From Lentisphaerota bacterium (GTDB lineage: Bacteria > Verrucomicrobiota > Lentisphaeria > Victivallales > Victivallaceae), in assembly GCA_015061575.1 (NCBI GenBank), contig SUWF01000007.1, positions 1 to 64,000 on the forward strand: DNA of 64,000 nt, written 5' to 3'. This document shows, piece after piece, positions 1 through 9,206 of this stretch. The position numbers and the translations under genes are program-made. The first letter of the stretch is position 1. The number at the start of each line of letters is the position of its first letter. The notes under the pieces were generated by a model. The model searched no databases. It was given only the letters and a program-made list of their open reading frames with translations, and was not told the DNA's origin.

Positions 1-5
1 GGGGT

Positions 6-60
6 TCGGGGGAAGGGAAAAAAACACTTTCCTCAAAAGTGGTTTTTTCCCTTCCCCCGA
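6..60 (-). terminator. Long hairpin at 3' end of the AIDA-like gene
   Basis: An inverted repeat of about 24 base pairs (arms 6-30 and 36-60, loop 31-35, one mismatch at A24/G42). It is built from CGGGGGAAGGG, a run of six A and CACTTT, mirrored on the other side. It lies 23 bases past the stop codon of the minus-strand gene, so it probably ends that transcript. It closely resembles the hairpin at 42448-42499, so it may also belong to an interspersed repeat family. Confidence 0.7.
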
Positions 61-82
61 GGCATACCAACACCCCTTTGTT

Positions 83-3000
83 TTAAGATACCGTGGCTAT
101 GTTTTGCCAGCTTTCAAGGTTTTTATCTTTGATTTGCCAGTAGCCGGTTAAGCCGGATTCGGTGTTGCACCAGGCGATGTCGTCGGTGCCGTCGCCGTTG
201 AAGTCGCCGACACCGGCGAGTTCCCAAGTGGCAGTATCAACGGCGCTGAGGATGCTCCAGCTGTTCATGTATCCGTCTGAAACGCTCCAGATGCCGACTA
301 CGCCGTCACCATTGATCATGGCGATGTCGTTGCAGCCATCGGCGTTGAAGTCGCCGGAACAGAGGAAATCCCATTCGTCGGGATTAGCTACACTGACCAT
401 GCGCCAGTCGTTGGCGTTGTCAACGATCCAAGTGCAATAGGCGTTGTAGGTCAAGTCGCCAGCGCCGATAAATTTATTGCGCCAGAGCATATCGGTTTTG
501 CCATCGTTGTTGAAGTCGCCAGTAGCGACCATTTCCCATTCCGGGGAATAACCATTGATCAAAGTCCACTCGGTGCCGGATTTCCAATATCCGAGGAGTC
601 CGACAGTTTCGCTGGCAGCGGTCGGATTGGCGATCAAAACATCGCCTACACCGTCACCGTTGAAATCTCCAGTACCTTCAATCGCCCAGCCGGAAGCAAC
701 CGAGTTAAGCACTTGCGGGGCAAAGGTGGTGTTGCCATTGGAGAGGTCGGCAATAACCAAACCGGAATCATGCTGCCGCAAAATATCCGCCTTACCATCG
801 CCGTTGAAATCTTCCACGCCAACAACGTTCCATCCATCATCCAACTGAAGTTCCGTCCAAACGTCATTGTTGCTATAAATCGCAACTTTTCCGTCTTTAC
901 TGGCCAAAAGCATATCGGCTGAACCACTAAAGTTGCCGGTAAAGAACTGGGTATAACTGTTGATCGTCAGCATCAAGCTACCGTTGGTATTGTCAAGAGT
1001 GTAACTCTTGCCGTTATACTCAAATCCGCCGGTCAGCGAAAGCGTTCCATAAGTTACTGTGCCGTCAGTGATAGTGATAGAACTGCTGAATCCGGCCGCA
1101 CCGGCCGCAAGTTTATAAACCCCATCAGCTTGAGCCGCCGAAACAGTGATCGTATAAGTTGGTGTTTCTTCAATATAAGAAAGATTATTGATCAAGTAAT
1201 CATCATCTGCGCTTCTATTGGTAAGCGTAAAGTCAATAATACTGCCTTCGTCAGTTGAAACCACCGCTCCTGGAGTAAGCAACAAACTGCCACGATGTAC
1301 ACCGCCGCTGAAGATGCTGAAATATCCTCCACTGCTCACCGTGGTGTTGCTCGCTACACCACCACTGGATATGTAGAGATGCCCCCCACTGCTCACTGTG
1401 GTGCTGTTCACTGCACCTTTGTTGTAGCTGCGAATCACTCCGCCACCACTTACCGTGGTGCTGTTCGCCACACCGCCGCTGGAAACAGAGAGATGACCGT
1501 ACCCCATCGTATATCCGGAAATTTCAGCGTCTTTCATTTCAAAAGCAGAACCATTGGAAGCTCCTTGAATGTAGGTATCGGAAGCTACTGTTATTCCCAA
1601 ATAGGCTCCAGCACAAGCGTTAATGTTGTTCGCAGAGCCGCCGCTGTAAACATCGAACCGCCCACCACTGCTTACCGTATATCCTGAAATCTTACCATCT
1701 TTTATTTCAAAAGCGGAACCATTGGAAGTCCCTTGAATGTATATATCAGGAGCTACTGTTATTCCCAGACGGGCTCCAGCTAAAGCATTAATATTATTCG
1801 CTGTGCCGCTGTAGATAAAAAGCATGCCGCCGCTGCTTACTGTAGTATTGTTCGCCACCCCGCCATCGGAGACATACATAACCCCCAGGGAGTTTACCGT
1901 GGTACTGTTTGCCTTGCCGCCGCTGGATATATAGAGACTGCCGCCGCTGTTCACGGTGGTATTGTTCGCCACCCCGCCTCCGGAGATCCGCAGATAGCCA
2001 CGGCTGTTCATCGTGGTGCTGTGCACAACACCGCCTCTGGAAACAGAGAAGCTCCCGCCGCTGTTCACGGTGGTATTGCTCGCCACTCCACCACTCCAGA
2101 TTATAAAACGGCCGTTGAAGTTTACCGTGGTATTGCTTGCCGCGCCGCCAGACATTACATACATTGTTCTGGCACTATTTACGCTCTTATTATCCATACG
2201 CTGGCCATAGGTTAATAACTGATTCCCAGAACCAAAGTAAACTCCGGAATAATTACTGACATAGGTTACATAAGCCCCATCTTCAACCCACACAGTTCCT
2301 TCACAGGGAGTCCAATTTACATTTGTTGCCGTACCACCACTGCAGACAGCAAAACTGCCGCGGCTCACCGTAATATCGTTCGCAACTCCGCCGCTGGAGA
2401 CAGTAAGACTGCCGTAATATTCCACCGTATATCCAGAAATTTTACCATCTTTCATCTCAAAAGCGGAACCATCATAAGTACCTTGAATATAAGTATCAGG
2501 AGCTGCTGTTATATATAAAAAGGCTCCGGACAATGCTTTAATATCATTTACAGTACCGCCGCTGGAAATATAAAGTCTCCCGCCACGACTCACCGTGGTG
2601 CTGTTCGTTACACCGCCAGCATAGACATAAAGATAGCCATAGCTGTTCACTGTGATACTGTTCGCCATTCCGCCGCTGGAGATATGAACGCTGCCTCCGC
2701 TCACCGTGGTACTGTTTGCCGTACCACCGCTGGAGACAATAAGATCACCGTAGAAGTCCACCAAGGTGTTATTCGCCAGCCCGCCGGTAAAAATATAGAG
2801 TTCCCCGCCACGACTCACCGTGGTGCTGTTGGCTGTAGTTCCGGAATGTAAAGTTGCACTGGCAGACATCAATACCATTCCGCTCAGTATATTGGGCGTA
2901 AAAGTTACATTGGCCCCTTCTGCCACATCAACATATCCACCATTTTCGGTAATCGCAATTGCCGTGCCGCCATTGGAGACATGCATACCGCCGCCGGAGT

Positions 3001-5281
3001 TAACTGTGATGCTGTCAGCTACTCCGCCAGCATAGACATGGATATTGCCGTCGTTGTTCACCGTGGTGTCGTTGGCCATTCCGCCGTTAGATATATGCAT
3101 GCTGCCCAAGGTTTTTACCGTAGTACTGTTCGCTACACCGCCGCTGGAGATATAGAGTCTCCCGCCATGACTCACTGTGGTATTATTCGCCATTCCGCCG
3201 CCGGAGATATGAAAATCGTTACCAACCAAGGTGTTGTTGGCCACCCCGCCGCTGGAAACATAGCCGTGACCGTAGGTGCCGATTATTCTTGCGTTATTTG
3301 CGATACCGCCATTGGCGATATAGAGCCTACCACCGTTGACCTCGGTGTCATTTGCCATTCCGCCGCTGGAGACATAGAGACTTCCCGTAATCAACGTGGT
3401 GCTGTTTGCTGCACCGCCAGCGATGACATAGATACTGCCTCCACTTACCATAGTATTGTTGACCACTCCGCTGCTGACAACATAGAGCTCACCGTAGTAG
3501 TCCACCGTTGTGTTATTCGCCAGCCCGCCGCTGAGGACATAGAGGACTCCATCATCCACCAAGGTGTTGTTGGCCACCCCGCCGCTGAAAACCAGAAGCT
3601 CTCCACCATCCACCGTGGCGCTGTTGGCTGTAGTTCCGGAATGTAAAGTTGCACTGCATCCATTACTAAGTACCAATCCGCTTATTGTATTAGGAGCAAA
3701 GGTTACAGCAGCTCCTTCAGCCACGTCAACATATCCGCCATTTTCGGTTATAGCGGTTGCTGTGCCGCCGCTGAAAACATAAAGGCAGCCGTCTTTGTTT
3801 ACCGTGGTGTTGTCAGCCATACCGCCAGCATAGACATACATATAGCCTCTATAATAAAAGGAACCGCTCACTGTGGTACTGTTAGCTGCACCGCCACTGG
3901 AGATGTAGAGATAACAATCTTGGTTCACCGTGGTATTATTCGCCACGCCACCGTCAGAGACAAAGAGATTGCCATATGTCAACGTTGTGCTGTTTGCAAT
4001 AGTTCCGGAATGTAAAGTTGCACTGCATCCATTACTAAGTACCAATCCGCTTATTGTATTAGGAGCAAAGGTTACAGCAGCTCCTTCAGCCACGTCAACA
4101 TATCCGCCATTTTCGATTACAGCTGTCGCCGTGCCGCCACTGGAAACATAGAGCCAGCCGCCCCTGTTCACTGTGATGCTGTCAACCACACCGCCAGCAT
4201 AGACATTGATATCGCCGCCGCTGTTCAACGTAGTGTTACTGGCAGCAGTTCCGGAATGTAAAGTTACACTGTCCCAATAATCTAACACCAATCCGTTCAT
4301 TGTATTTGGTATAAAAGTTACAGTAGCTCCTTCAGCCACATCAACATATCCGCCATTTTCGGTTATAGCTGTTGCCGTGCCGCCACTGGAGATCCATAGA
4401 TAGCCGCCGCCGTTCACGGTGGTGCTGGTCGCTAAGCCGCCGCTTTCGATCCATAGATAGCCGCTGTTCACGGTGGTGTTGTTAGCAACGCCGCCGCTGA
4501 AGATGTATACGCTACCACCACTGTTCATGGTGGTGCTGTTCGCTACGCCGCCGCTGGAGATGTCCATCCAGCCACCGCTGTTCACCGTGGTGCTGGTCGC
4601 TATACCGCCGTTGGAGATGTATACTCTTCCGCCGCCGTTCACGGTGGTGCTGGTCGCTACGCCGCCGCTGGAGATGTCCATCCAGCCACCGCTGTTCACC
4701 GTGGTGCTGGTCGCTACGCCGCCGCTGGAGATGTACAGATCGCCGTCTTCGTTCACGGTGGTGCTGGTCGCTACGCCGCCGCTGGAGATGTACAGATCGC
4801 CGTCTTCGTTCACGGTGGTGTTGTTAGCTATGCCATCAGACATTACACACATAGATCCGAAAACAATTTTATTTTCCATAACTGCTGCATGTGATAATAA
4901 CTGATCATTTGCTCCAAAGTATACTCCTGAATAGCTACTGACAAAGGTTACATAAGCTCCATCTGCAATACTCACAGATCCTTCACATGGAGTCCAAAGC
5001 ACATTTGTTGCTGTGCCGCCGCTGGAGATGTATACGCTGCCGCTGCTGTTCACGGTGGTGTTGTTAGCAACGCCGCCATTGTAAACATAGAGCGCGCCTT
5101 TACTGTTCACCGTAGTGCTGTTTGCTACGCCGCCGCTGGAGATGTGTACGCAGCCGCTCCGGTTTAACGTGGTGCCGATCGCTACGCCGCCAGAGAGGAT
5201 GTCCATCCAATCAACATAAATATTATAACTTGAGAGTATTATACCACTTGAAATTACGCCGCTGGAAATGTAATAAGCCAT
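83..5281 (-). CDS. Giant AIDA-like repeat protein with C-terminal FG-GAP repeats
   Basis: The product has 1732 residues. Residues about 30 to 1395 are imperfect repeats of 19-20 residues of the type GGVANxTTVNSGGxxYISS, like AIDA-I/adhesin passenger repeats and expected to form a beta solenoid. They are broken by longer modules; one containing WTPCEG, VYFG and a NK motif occurs twice. Residues about 1460 to 1732 hold five GDFNGDGxxD units, the calcium-binding FG-GAP/VCBS motif. I chose the ATG at 5281 because AGGA lies six bases upstream, not an in-frame ATG eight codons earlier. No signal peptide and no C-terminal autotransporter barrel are visible, so the export route is unclear; type I secretion is one possibility. 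The likely role is a surface or secreted adhesin; this is inferred from the repeats only. Confidence 0.85.
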   Translation of the reverse strand: MAYYISSGVISSGIILSSYNIYVDWMDILSGGVAIGTTLNRSGCVHISSGGVANSTTVNSKGALYVYNGGVANNTTVNSSGSVYISSGGTATNVLWTPCEGSVSIADGAYVTFVSSYSGVYFGANDQLLSHAAVMENKIVFGSMCVMSDGIANNTTVNEDGDLYISSGGVATSTTVNEDGDLYISSGGVATSTTVNSGGWMDISSGGVATSTTVNGGGRVYISNGGIATSTTVNSGGWMDISSGGVANSTTMNSGGSVYIFSGGVANNTTVNSGYLWIESGGLATSTTVNGGGYLWISSGGTATAITENGGYVDVAEGATVTFIPNTMNGLVLDYWDSVTLHSGTAASNTTLNSGGDINVYAGGVVDSITVNRGGWLYVSSGGTATAVIENGGYVDVAEGAAVTFAPNTISGLVLSNGCSATLHSGTIANSTTLTYGNLFVSDGGVANNTTVNQDCYLYISSGGAANSTTVSGSFYYRGYMYVYAGGMADNTTVNKDGCLYVFSGGTATAITENGGYVDVAEGAAVTFAPNTISGLVLSNGCSATLHSGTTANSATVDGGELLVFSGGVANNTLVDDGVLYVLSGGLANNTTVDYYGELYVVSSGVVNNTMVSGGSIYVIAGGAANSTTLITGSLYVSSGGMANDTEVNGGRLYIANGGIANNARIIGTYGHGYVSSGGVANNTLVGNDFHISGGGMANNTTVSHGGRLYISSGGVANSTTVKTLGSMHISNGGMANDTTVNNDGNIHVYAGGVADSITVNSGGGMHVSNGGTAIAITENGGYVDVAEGANVTFTPNILSGMVLMSASATLHSGTTANSTTVSRGGELYIFTGGLANNTLVDFYGDLIVSSGGTANSTTVSGGSVHISSGGMANSITVNSYGYLYVYAGGVTNSTTVSRGGRLYISSGGTVNDIKALSGAFLYITAAPDTYIQGTYDGSAFEMKDGKISGYTVEYYGSLTVSSGGVANDITVSRGSFAVCSGGTATNVNWTPCEGTVWVEDGAYVTYVSNYSGVYFGSGNQLLTYGQRMDNKSVNSARTMYVMSGGAASNTTVNFNGRFIIWSGGVASNTTVNSGGSFSVSRGGVVHSTTMNSRGYLRISGGGVANNTTVNSGGSLYISSGGKANSTTVNSLGVMYVSDGGVANNTTVSSGGMLFIYSGTANNINALAGARLGITVAPDIYIQGTSNGSAFEIKDGKISGYTVSSGGRFDVYSGGSANNINACAGAYLGITVASDTYIQGASNGSAFEMKDAEISGYTMGYGHLSVSSGGVANSTTVSGGGVIRSYNKGAVNSTTVSSGGHLYISSGGVASNTTVSSGGYFSIFSGGVHRGSLLLTPGAVVSTDEGSIIDFTLTNRSADDDYLINNLSYIEETPTYTITVSAAQADGVYKLAAGAAGFSSSITITDGTVTYGTLSLTGGFEYNGKSYTLDNTNGSLMLTINSYTQFFTGNFSGSADMLLASKDGKVAIYSNNDVWTELQLDDGWNVVGVEDFNGDGKADILRQHDSGLVIADLSNGNTTFAPQVLNSVASGWAIEGTGDFNGDGVGDVLIANPTAASETVGLLGYWKSGTEWTLINGYSPEWEMVATGDFNNDGKTDMLWRNKFIGAGDLTYNAYCTWIVDNANDWRMVSVANPDEWDFLCSGDFNADGCNDIAMINGDGVVGIWSVSDGYMNSWSILSAVDTATWELAGVGDFNGDGTDDIAWCNTESGLTGYWQIKDKNLESWQNIATVS
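3632..3746 (-). repeat. 115-bp exact repeat, copy 1
   Basis: Identical base for base to 4001-4115. It encodes the spacer module with VDVAEGAAVTFAPNTISGL-type sequence between solenoid blocks. Exact identity inside an otherwise diverged repeat gene points to recent duplication or gene conversion. Confidence 0.9.
4001..4115 (-). repeat. 115-bp exact repeat, copy 2
   Basis: Second copy of the exact repeat at 3632-3746, offset by 369 bases. Recombination between the two copies would remove 123 codons in frame. Confidence 0.9.
4701..4814 (-). repeat. Two identical 57-bp tandem units
   Basis: Units 4701-4757 and 4758-4814 are identical and each encodes one 19-residue solenoid repeat (VNEDGDLYISSGGVATSTT type). 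The flanking units at 4560-4700 differ by only a few bases. Such in-frame tandem units can expand or contract. Confidence 0.85.
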
Positions 5282-5305
5282 TTTTTTCCTGCCTCTTGGT
5301 TGCAT

Positions 5306-5813
5306 TATTTTTCTGTAATCAACCTAATTTACCACGGATAAAGATTTAATGCAAGTTTTTTGGGATTTTTTGGGGCTTGTTTTTTGGGTGCAGCTGGCGA
5401 AGTAGAGTTGTAAGGCGCACGCCTGGAGGAAAGCTAAATTGTACGGATAGGTACGGATGTTTACGGAGTTGTACGGAGCTGCCGGGCTTTGGCCACGGCA
5501 TCCACCTCTGCACGAGGCTACGGCGGACAAACTATCGGGTTGGGGGTGGAGCTGTCGGCTCAACTGGCGTAGTTGTAAAGCACACGCTTAGGGTGGTACG
5601 TTTACTTTTACAATCGTCATGGGAAACTTTTTCGGCAAAAAGTTTGAAAAAATTGCCTTTTAAAGTTGAAAATTCATGCAAAATGCAGTATATTTATGTG
5701 ATTATTTGTGATAAAGTTATTTATCAATAAGCCAAGCCCACGGCAGCACTGTTTTTATGAGCTGCCAAGGGCGATAATTTAATAACCCTTTTTGCCAAAA
5801 AGGAATCAGAAAG
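5306..5813. other. Intergenic region with degenerate repeats and the pckG promoter
   Basis: No convincing gene. It contains an imperfect direct repeat of about 35 bases (5391-5427 and 5561-5596, both with CTGGCG, TTGTAA and CACGC), a short run of GTACGGAT/GTACGGAG units near 5440-5480, and a small A/T hairpin at about 5626-5648 (AAACTTTTT and AAAAAGTTT). The pckG promoter candidate is at 5666-5694. Short open frames here look like chance. Confidence 0.5.
5666..5694 (+). promoter_or_regulatory. Sigma70-type promoter candidate for pckG
   Basis: TTGAAA at 5666 and TATATT at 5689 are separated by 17 bases, in a good position before the PEP carboxykinase start at 5814. Confidence 0.5.
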
Positions 5814-7661
5814 ATGGTCAAACATCTGAATGCGATCCCGACCAAGCACGCCAAGCTGGTCAAGTGGGTGGAAGAATGGGCTGAACTTTGCGAGCCCAAT
5901 GGCATCTACTGGTGCGACGGCACCAACACTGAGTATTATGCTCTGTGCGAAGAAATGGTTCAGTCCGGTCTGGCGACCCGTCTGAACAGCAAACTGCGTC
6001 CCGACTGCGTACTGTTCCGCAGTGACCCGTCCGACGTGGCCCGTGTCGAAGCCCGTACCTACATCGCCAGCGAAAAGCAGGAAGATGCCGGTCCGACCAA
6101 CAACTGGATCGCCCCTGCTGAACTCAAAGCCACCATGCGCGAACTCTACAAGGGTTGTATGCATGGCCGTACCATGTATGTCATTCCTTACAGCATGGGT
6201 CCCGTGGGTTCCAACATCGCCAAGATCGGTGTGGAAATCACTGACTCTGCCTACGTTGTGATCAACATGCACGTCATGACCCGCGTCGGCAACAAGGTTC
6301 TGGAAGTCCTCGGCGATGACGGCGAATTCGTTCCGTGCATCCACTCCGTCGGCAAGCCGCTCGAAAACGGCGAATCCGATAACGGTATCTGGCCCTGCGC
6401 CCCGATGGAAAAGAAATATATCGCCCAGTTCCCCGAAACCCGCGAAATCTGGTCCTACGGCTCCGGTTACGGCGGGAACGCCATCCTCGGCAAGAAGTGC
6501 CTGGCTCTGCGTATTGCCACTGTTCAGGCCCGTGACGAAGGCTGGATGGCTGAACACATGCTTATCCTCAAGCTTACCAATCCGGAAGGCAAAGTCAAGT
6601 ATGTCACCGGTGCTTTCCCGTCGGCTTGCGGCAAGACCAACCTGGCCATGCTTATCCCGACCATCGAAGGCTGGAAGGTCGAAACTGTCGGCGACGATAT
6701 TGCCTGGATGAAGTTCGGCAAAGATGGCCGTCTGTATGCCATCAACCCCGAAAACGGTTTCTTCGGCGTTGCGCCGGGTACCTCCATGCAGTCCAACAAG
6801 AACGCTATGCTCTCCTGCCGTCAGGAAACCATCTTCACCAACTGCGCATTGCGTGAAAATGGCGACATCTGGTGGGAAGGCATCGATATTGATCTGGAAC
6901 CCGGCGAAAAGCTCATCGACTGGAAGGGCAACGTCTGGGAAGCCGGTCAGGTCGATGCTGATGGCAAGCCGGTCAAGGCTGCTCACCCCAACGCCCGTTT
7001 CTCTGCCCGCGGCCGCAACTGCCCGGCGATCGCCCCCAACTGGGAAGATCCTGCCGGTGTGCCGATCGACGCCTTCCTGTTCGGCGGTCGTCGTCCCAGC
7101 ACCCTGCCGCTGGTTTATCAGAGCTTGAGCTGGGAACACGGTGTGATGATCGGTTCCAGCGTCGGTTCTGAAGTTACCGCCGCTGCTTTGGACGTCAAAG
7201 CCGGTACTGTCCGTCGTGACCCCTTCGCCATGCTGCCCTTCTGCGGCTATCACATGGCTGACTACTTTGCCCACTGGCTGGAAATCGGCAAGGTTGCCGG
7301 TGCCAAGCTGCCGAAGATTTTCTGCGTGAACTGGTTCCGCAAGACCGCCGATGGCCGTTGGCTGTGGCCGGGCTTCGGCGACAACAGCCGTGTGCTGAAG
7401 TGGATCTTTGAACGCTGCGACGGCGAAGGCAAGGCTCAGGAAACCGCTATCGGTTACATGCCCACCGAAGACGCCATCGACCGTACCGGTCTGGACAGCG
7501 TCAGCGATGCGGATATGAAGGAACTTTTGGCCCTCGATGTCGAAGGCTGGAAGAAGGAAGTTGCCTCCATCCGCGAACACTATGCCAAGTTCGGCGATAA
7601 GATGCCCAAAGAGCTGCTCGCTCAGCTCGATGCGCTGGAAGCCCGTTTGGCCAAGTGCTGA
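5814..7661 (+). CDS. pckG: Phosphoenolpyruvate carboxykinase (GTP)
   Basis: Catalyses oxaloacetate + GTP to phosphoenolpyruvate + GDP + CO2, linking the TCA cycle with glycolysis/gluconeogenesis; in fermenting bacteria it may run in the carboxylating direction. The 615-residue length fits the GTP-dependent family. The hallmark P-loop [13 protein letters not shown] lies at about residues 268-280 and contains the reactive cysteine. Other conserved stretches are [12 protein letters not shown] near residue 120 and [13 protein letters not shown] near 430. AAGGAA lies upstream of the ATG. Codon use is strongly biased to C-ending codons compared with the neighbours, which suggests high expression. 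A strong terminator follows at 7680. Confidence 0.97.
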   Translation: MVKHLNAIPTKHAKLVKWVEEWAELCEPNGIYWCDGTNTEYYALCEEMVQSGLATRLNSKLRPDCVLFRSDPSDVARVEARTYIASEKQEDAGPTNNWIAPAELKATMRELYKGCMHGRTMYVIPYSMGPVGSNIAKIGVEITDSAYVVINMHVMTRVGNKVLEVLGDDGEFVPCIHSVGKPLENGESDNGIWPCAPMEKKYIAQFPETREIWSYGSGYGGNAILGKKCLALRIATVQARDEGWMAEHMLILKLTNPEGKVKYVTGAFPSACGKTNLAMLIPTIEGWKVETVGDDIAWMKFGKDGRLYAINPENGFFGVAPGTSMQSNKNAMLSCRQETIFTNCALRENGDIWWEGIDIDLEPGEKLIDWKGNVWEAGQVDADGKPVKAAHPNARFSARGRNCPAIAPNWEDPAGVPIDAFLFGGRRPSTLPLVYQSLSWEHGVMIGSSVGSEVTAAALDVKAGTVRRDPFAMLPFCGYHMADYFAHWLEIGKVAGAKLPKIFCVNWFRKTADGRWLWPGFGDNSRVLKWIFERCDGEGKAQETAIGYMPTEDAIDRTGLDSVSDADMKELLALDVEGWKKEVASIREHYAKFGDKMPKELLAQLDALEARLAKC

Positions 7662-7679
7662 CGGTATAATTCCGAATCA

Positions 7680-7713
7680 AACACCTCCGTTACCCAACGG
7701 GGGTGTTTTTTTA
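7680..7713 (+). terminator. Intrinsic terminator of pckG
   Basis: A 12-bp stem (AACACCTCCGTT and AACGGGGGTGTT, one G-T pair) with an ACCC loop, followed by a run of T, 18 bases after the pckG stop. Confidence 0.9.
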
Positions 7714-7996
7714 TCAGGCTGTAAATACCGGCTGTGACTTGAGGCGTGGAAAACGCCTCATAATTTTTCAAACTTTTCTGTAGCACTTTTGAGGATGTTC
7801 CAGCCCAAAAGTGCCTTTTCATTTTTAAACTCCTCCCACTGACAAATTTACATATTTCAATCAACGGAGCAATAAAAAAACTTCTTGTCCATTTTTGCAC
7901 CAATTTAACTGAACATTTATCCGGCAATTGACGTCTAAACTATAGCGAACTGCCGGGTATGCGGCAAATTATCAATCCCTAAAATCTGGATCAACT
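7714..7996. other. Intergenic region upstream of the sigma gene
   Basis: No gene seen. It has a small perfect hairpin at 7741-7759 (GAGGCGT and ACGCCTC) and a second inverted repeat at about 7784-7814 (GCACTTTTG and CAAAAGTGC). The second shares the AAAAGTGCC arm found in the hairpins at the window start and at 42530. No convincing promoter could be assigned to the sigma gene. Confidence 0.4.
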
Positions 7997-8632
7997 ATGA
8001 ACAATTCAAGTTCCGATTGCCGCAATACGCTGGATGACAACGCATTGGTCGAACAAGTCAAAAACGGCAACCATCTGGCGTTTGAAACTATCGTCAGCCG
8101 CTATTATCAACGTTTATACCAAACTGCGCTGGCGATACTTAATTCGCATCATGACGCAGAGGAAGTTACGCAGGATGCGTTCATCAAAGCGTATCGGGCG
8201 CTGCCAGGCTTCCGTGGCGATTCCATGCTGCTGACCTGGCTGTGCCGGATCGTTATCAATCAGGCTCACAATAAATATCACTGGAACCGGCGGCGGGGCA
8301 GCGAAGTTAATTTGAGCTTGAGCCGCCCTCCGGAACCCGGCGGCGACCAGCAGCAGGAAGATTTCAACATTCCGGATATGCGCCACACTCCCCAGCGGGA
8401 ACTGCAAAATGCTGAACTGGGCAAACTGCTGAATCAGGAGATCGGCAAATTACCAATTTCTTTGCGGGAAACCATGCAGCTGCGCCACCTGCAGAATCTG
8501 CCCTACGAAGAGATCGCTCAAAAACAGCACTGCCAGCTGGGTACGATCAAATCCCGCCTCTCCCGGGGTCGGGATCTGCTGCTGAAAAGGTTGGAAGATT
8601 ACGGAATTACCACCGCCGAAGAAAACGATTGA
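7997..8632 (+). CDS. ECF-type RNA polymerase sigma factor
   Basis: A 211-residue sigma70-family factor of the ECF group. Region 2 is clear, with HDAEEVTQDAFIKAYRAL around residues 51-68 and an aromatic-rich DNA-melting stretch. Region 4 includes LPISLRETMQLRHLQ followed by the helix-turn-helix EEIAQKQHCQLGTIKSRLSR at about residues 170-190. The resemblance is to RpoE/SigW-like factors. No anti-sigma gene follows; the next gene is an unrelated Minf_1886-family protein after a 172-base gap. The control mechanism is therefore not evident from the neighbourhood. The SD before the ATG is weak (GGAT). Confidence 0.92.
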   Translation: MNNSSSDCRNTLDDNALVEQVKNGNHLAFETIVSRYYQRLYQTALAILNSHHDAEEVTQDAFIKAYRALPGFRGDSMLLTWLCRIVINQAHNKYHWNRRRGSEVNLSLSRPPEPGGDQQQEDFNIPDMRHTPQRELQNAELGKLLNQEIGKLPISLRETMQLRHLQNLPYEEIAQKQHCQLGTIKSRLSRGRDLLLKRLEDYGITTAEEND

Positions 8633-8804
8633 CCAGCCGGAAGCAATACAGTATCAGCTCTATAATAAAAAGCTTTTTCCAATATATAGCGACTTGCAAT
8701 ACAAAAAGAGTATAAAAAAGCCGCTTTTTTTGCCGGTAAAAACTTGAACTTTTTCACATTTGCGCTAACTTATACAGACATGTAATTTGTGTAGGATTGG
8801 GTGT

Positions 8805-9206
8805 ATGGAAAAGTATTCAGAAAGCCGCCGCAAGATCGAAGCTTTTTGCCGCCGGAACAACAAGTATTCCCCGGATGCGTATGAGTTTGTCACTGACTGC
8901 GTGATCAGTCAGGTGAACGGCCTTGCCGCCCCCCGCCACCTTAATGCCCGGGAATTGCTGGAAGGCTTCCGGCAGCAGCTGCAGGAGTCATTTGGCTTTC
9001 TATCTGCAGCCATTCTGCAGGATTGGCAGCTTTTCACCGCCTCCGATGTAGGGGAAATCGTCTTTGATCTGATAAGTTTGGGGATCCTCAGTGCATCTGC
9101 CGAAGATCAACGCAGCGATTTTGATATCGACTTTGTACTTCTGCCCCCCGGGACACCGATCCAGCTTACTAATTTTTCAGCGCAGGAGATACCGCAAATT
9201 GACTGA
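8805..9206 (+). CDS. Minf_1886-family protein of unknown function
   Basis: A 133-residue protein matching my recollection of the Minf_1886 family, conserved in Planctomycetes and Verrucomicrobia: an N-terminal YSPDAYEFV motif, then RHLNARELLEGFRQQLQESFG in the middle, then DVGEIVFDLISLGIL followed by a DxRSDFD acidic motif. No function is established. I chose the ATG at 8805, with AGGA at 8793, over the TTG six codons earlier. Its 3' end overlaps the M16 peptidase start by eight bases, suggesting translational coupling. It heads a plus-strand run extending to 16365. Confidence 0.82.
   Translation: MEKYSESRRKIEAFCRRNNKYSPDAYEFVTDCVISQVNGLAAPRHLNARELLEGFRQQLQESFGFLSAAILQDWQLFTASDVGEIVFDLISLGILSASAEDQRSDFDIDFVLLPPGTPIQLTNFSAQEIPQID

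Noticed and set aside
1-5281. Tandem repeats considered as a CRISPR-like array
   Set aside because: The repeats are in frame, multiples of three bases, of varying length and encode a continuous solenoid protein; there are no unique spacers or cas genes.
5324-5563. A 79-codon minus-strand frame between the AIDA-like gene and pckG
   Set aside because: Composition reflects the short GTACGGA repeats; no SD and no family resemblance.
5724-7580. A 618-codon minus-strand open frame opposite pckG
   Set aside because: It is the antisense shadow of a GC-biased, certain PEP carboxykinase gene; it has no recognisable domain or SD.
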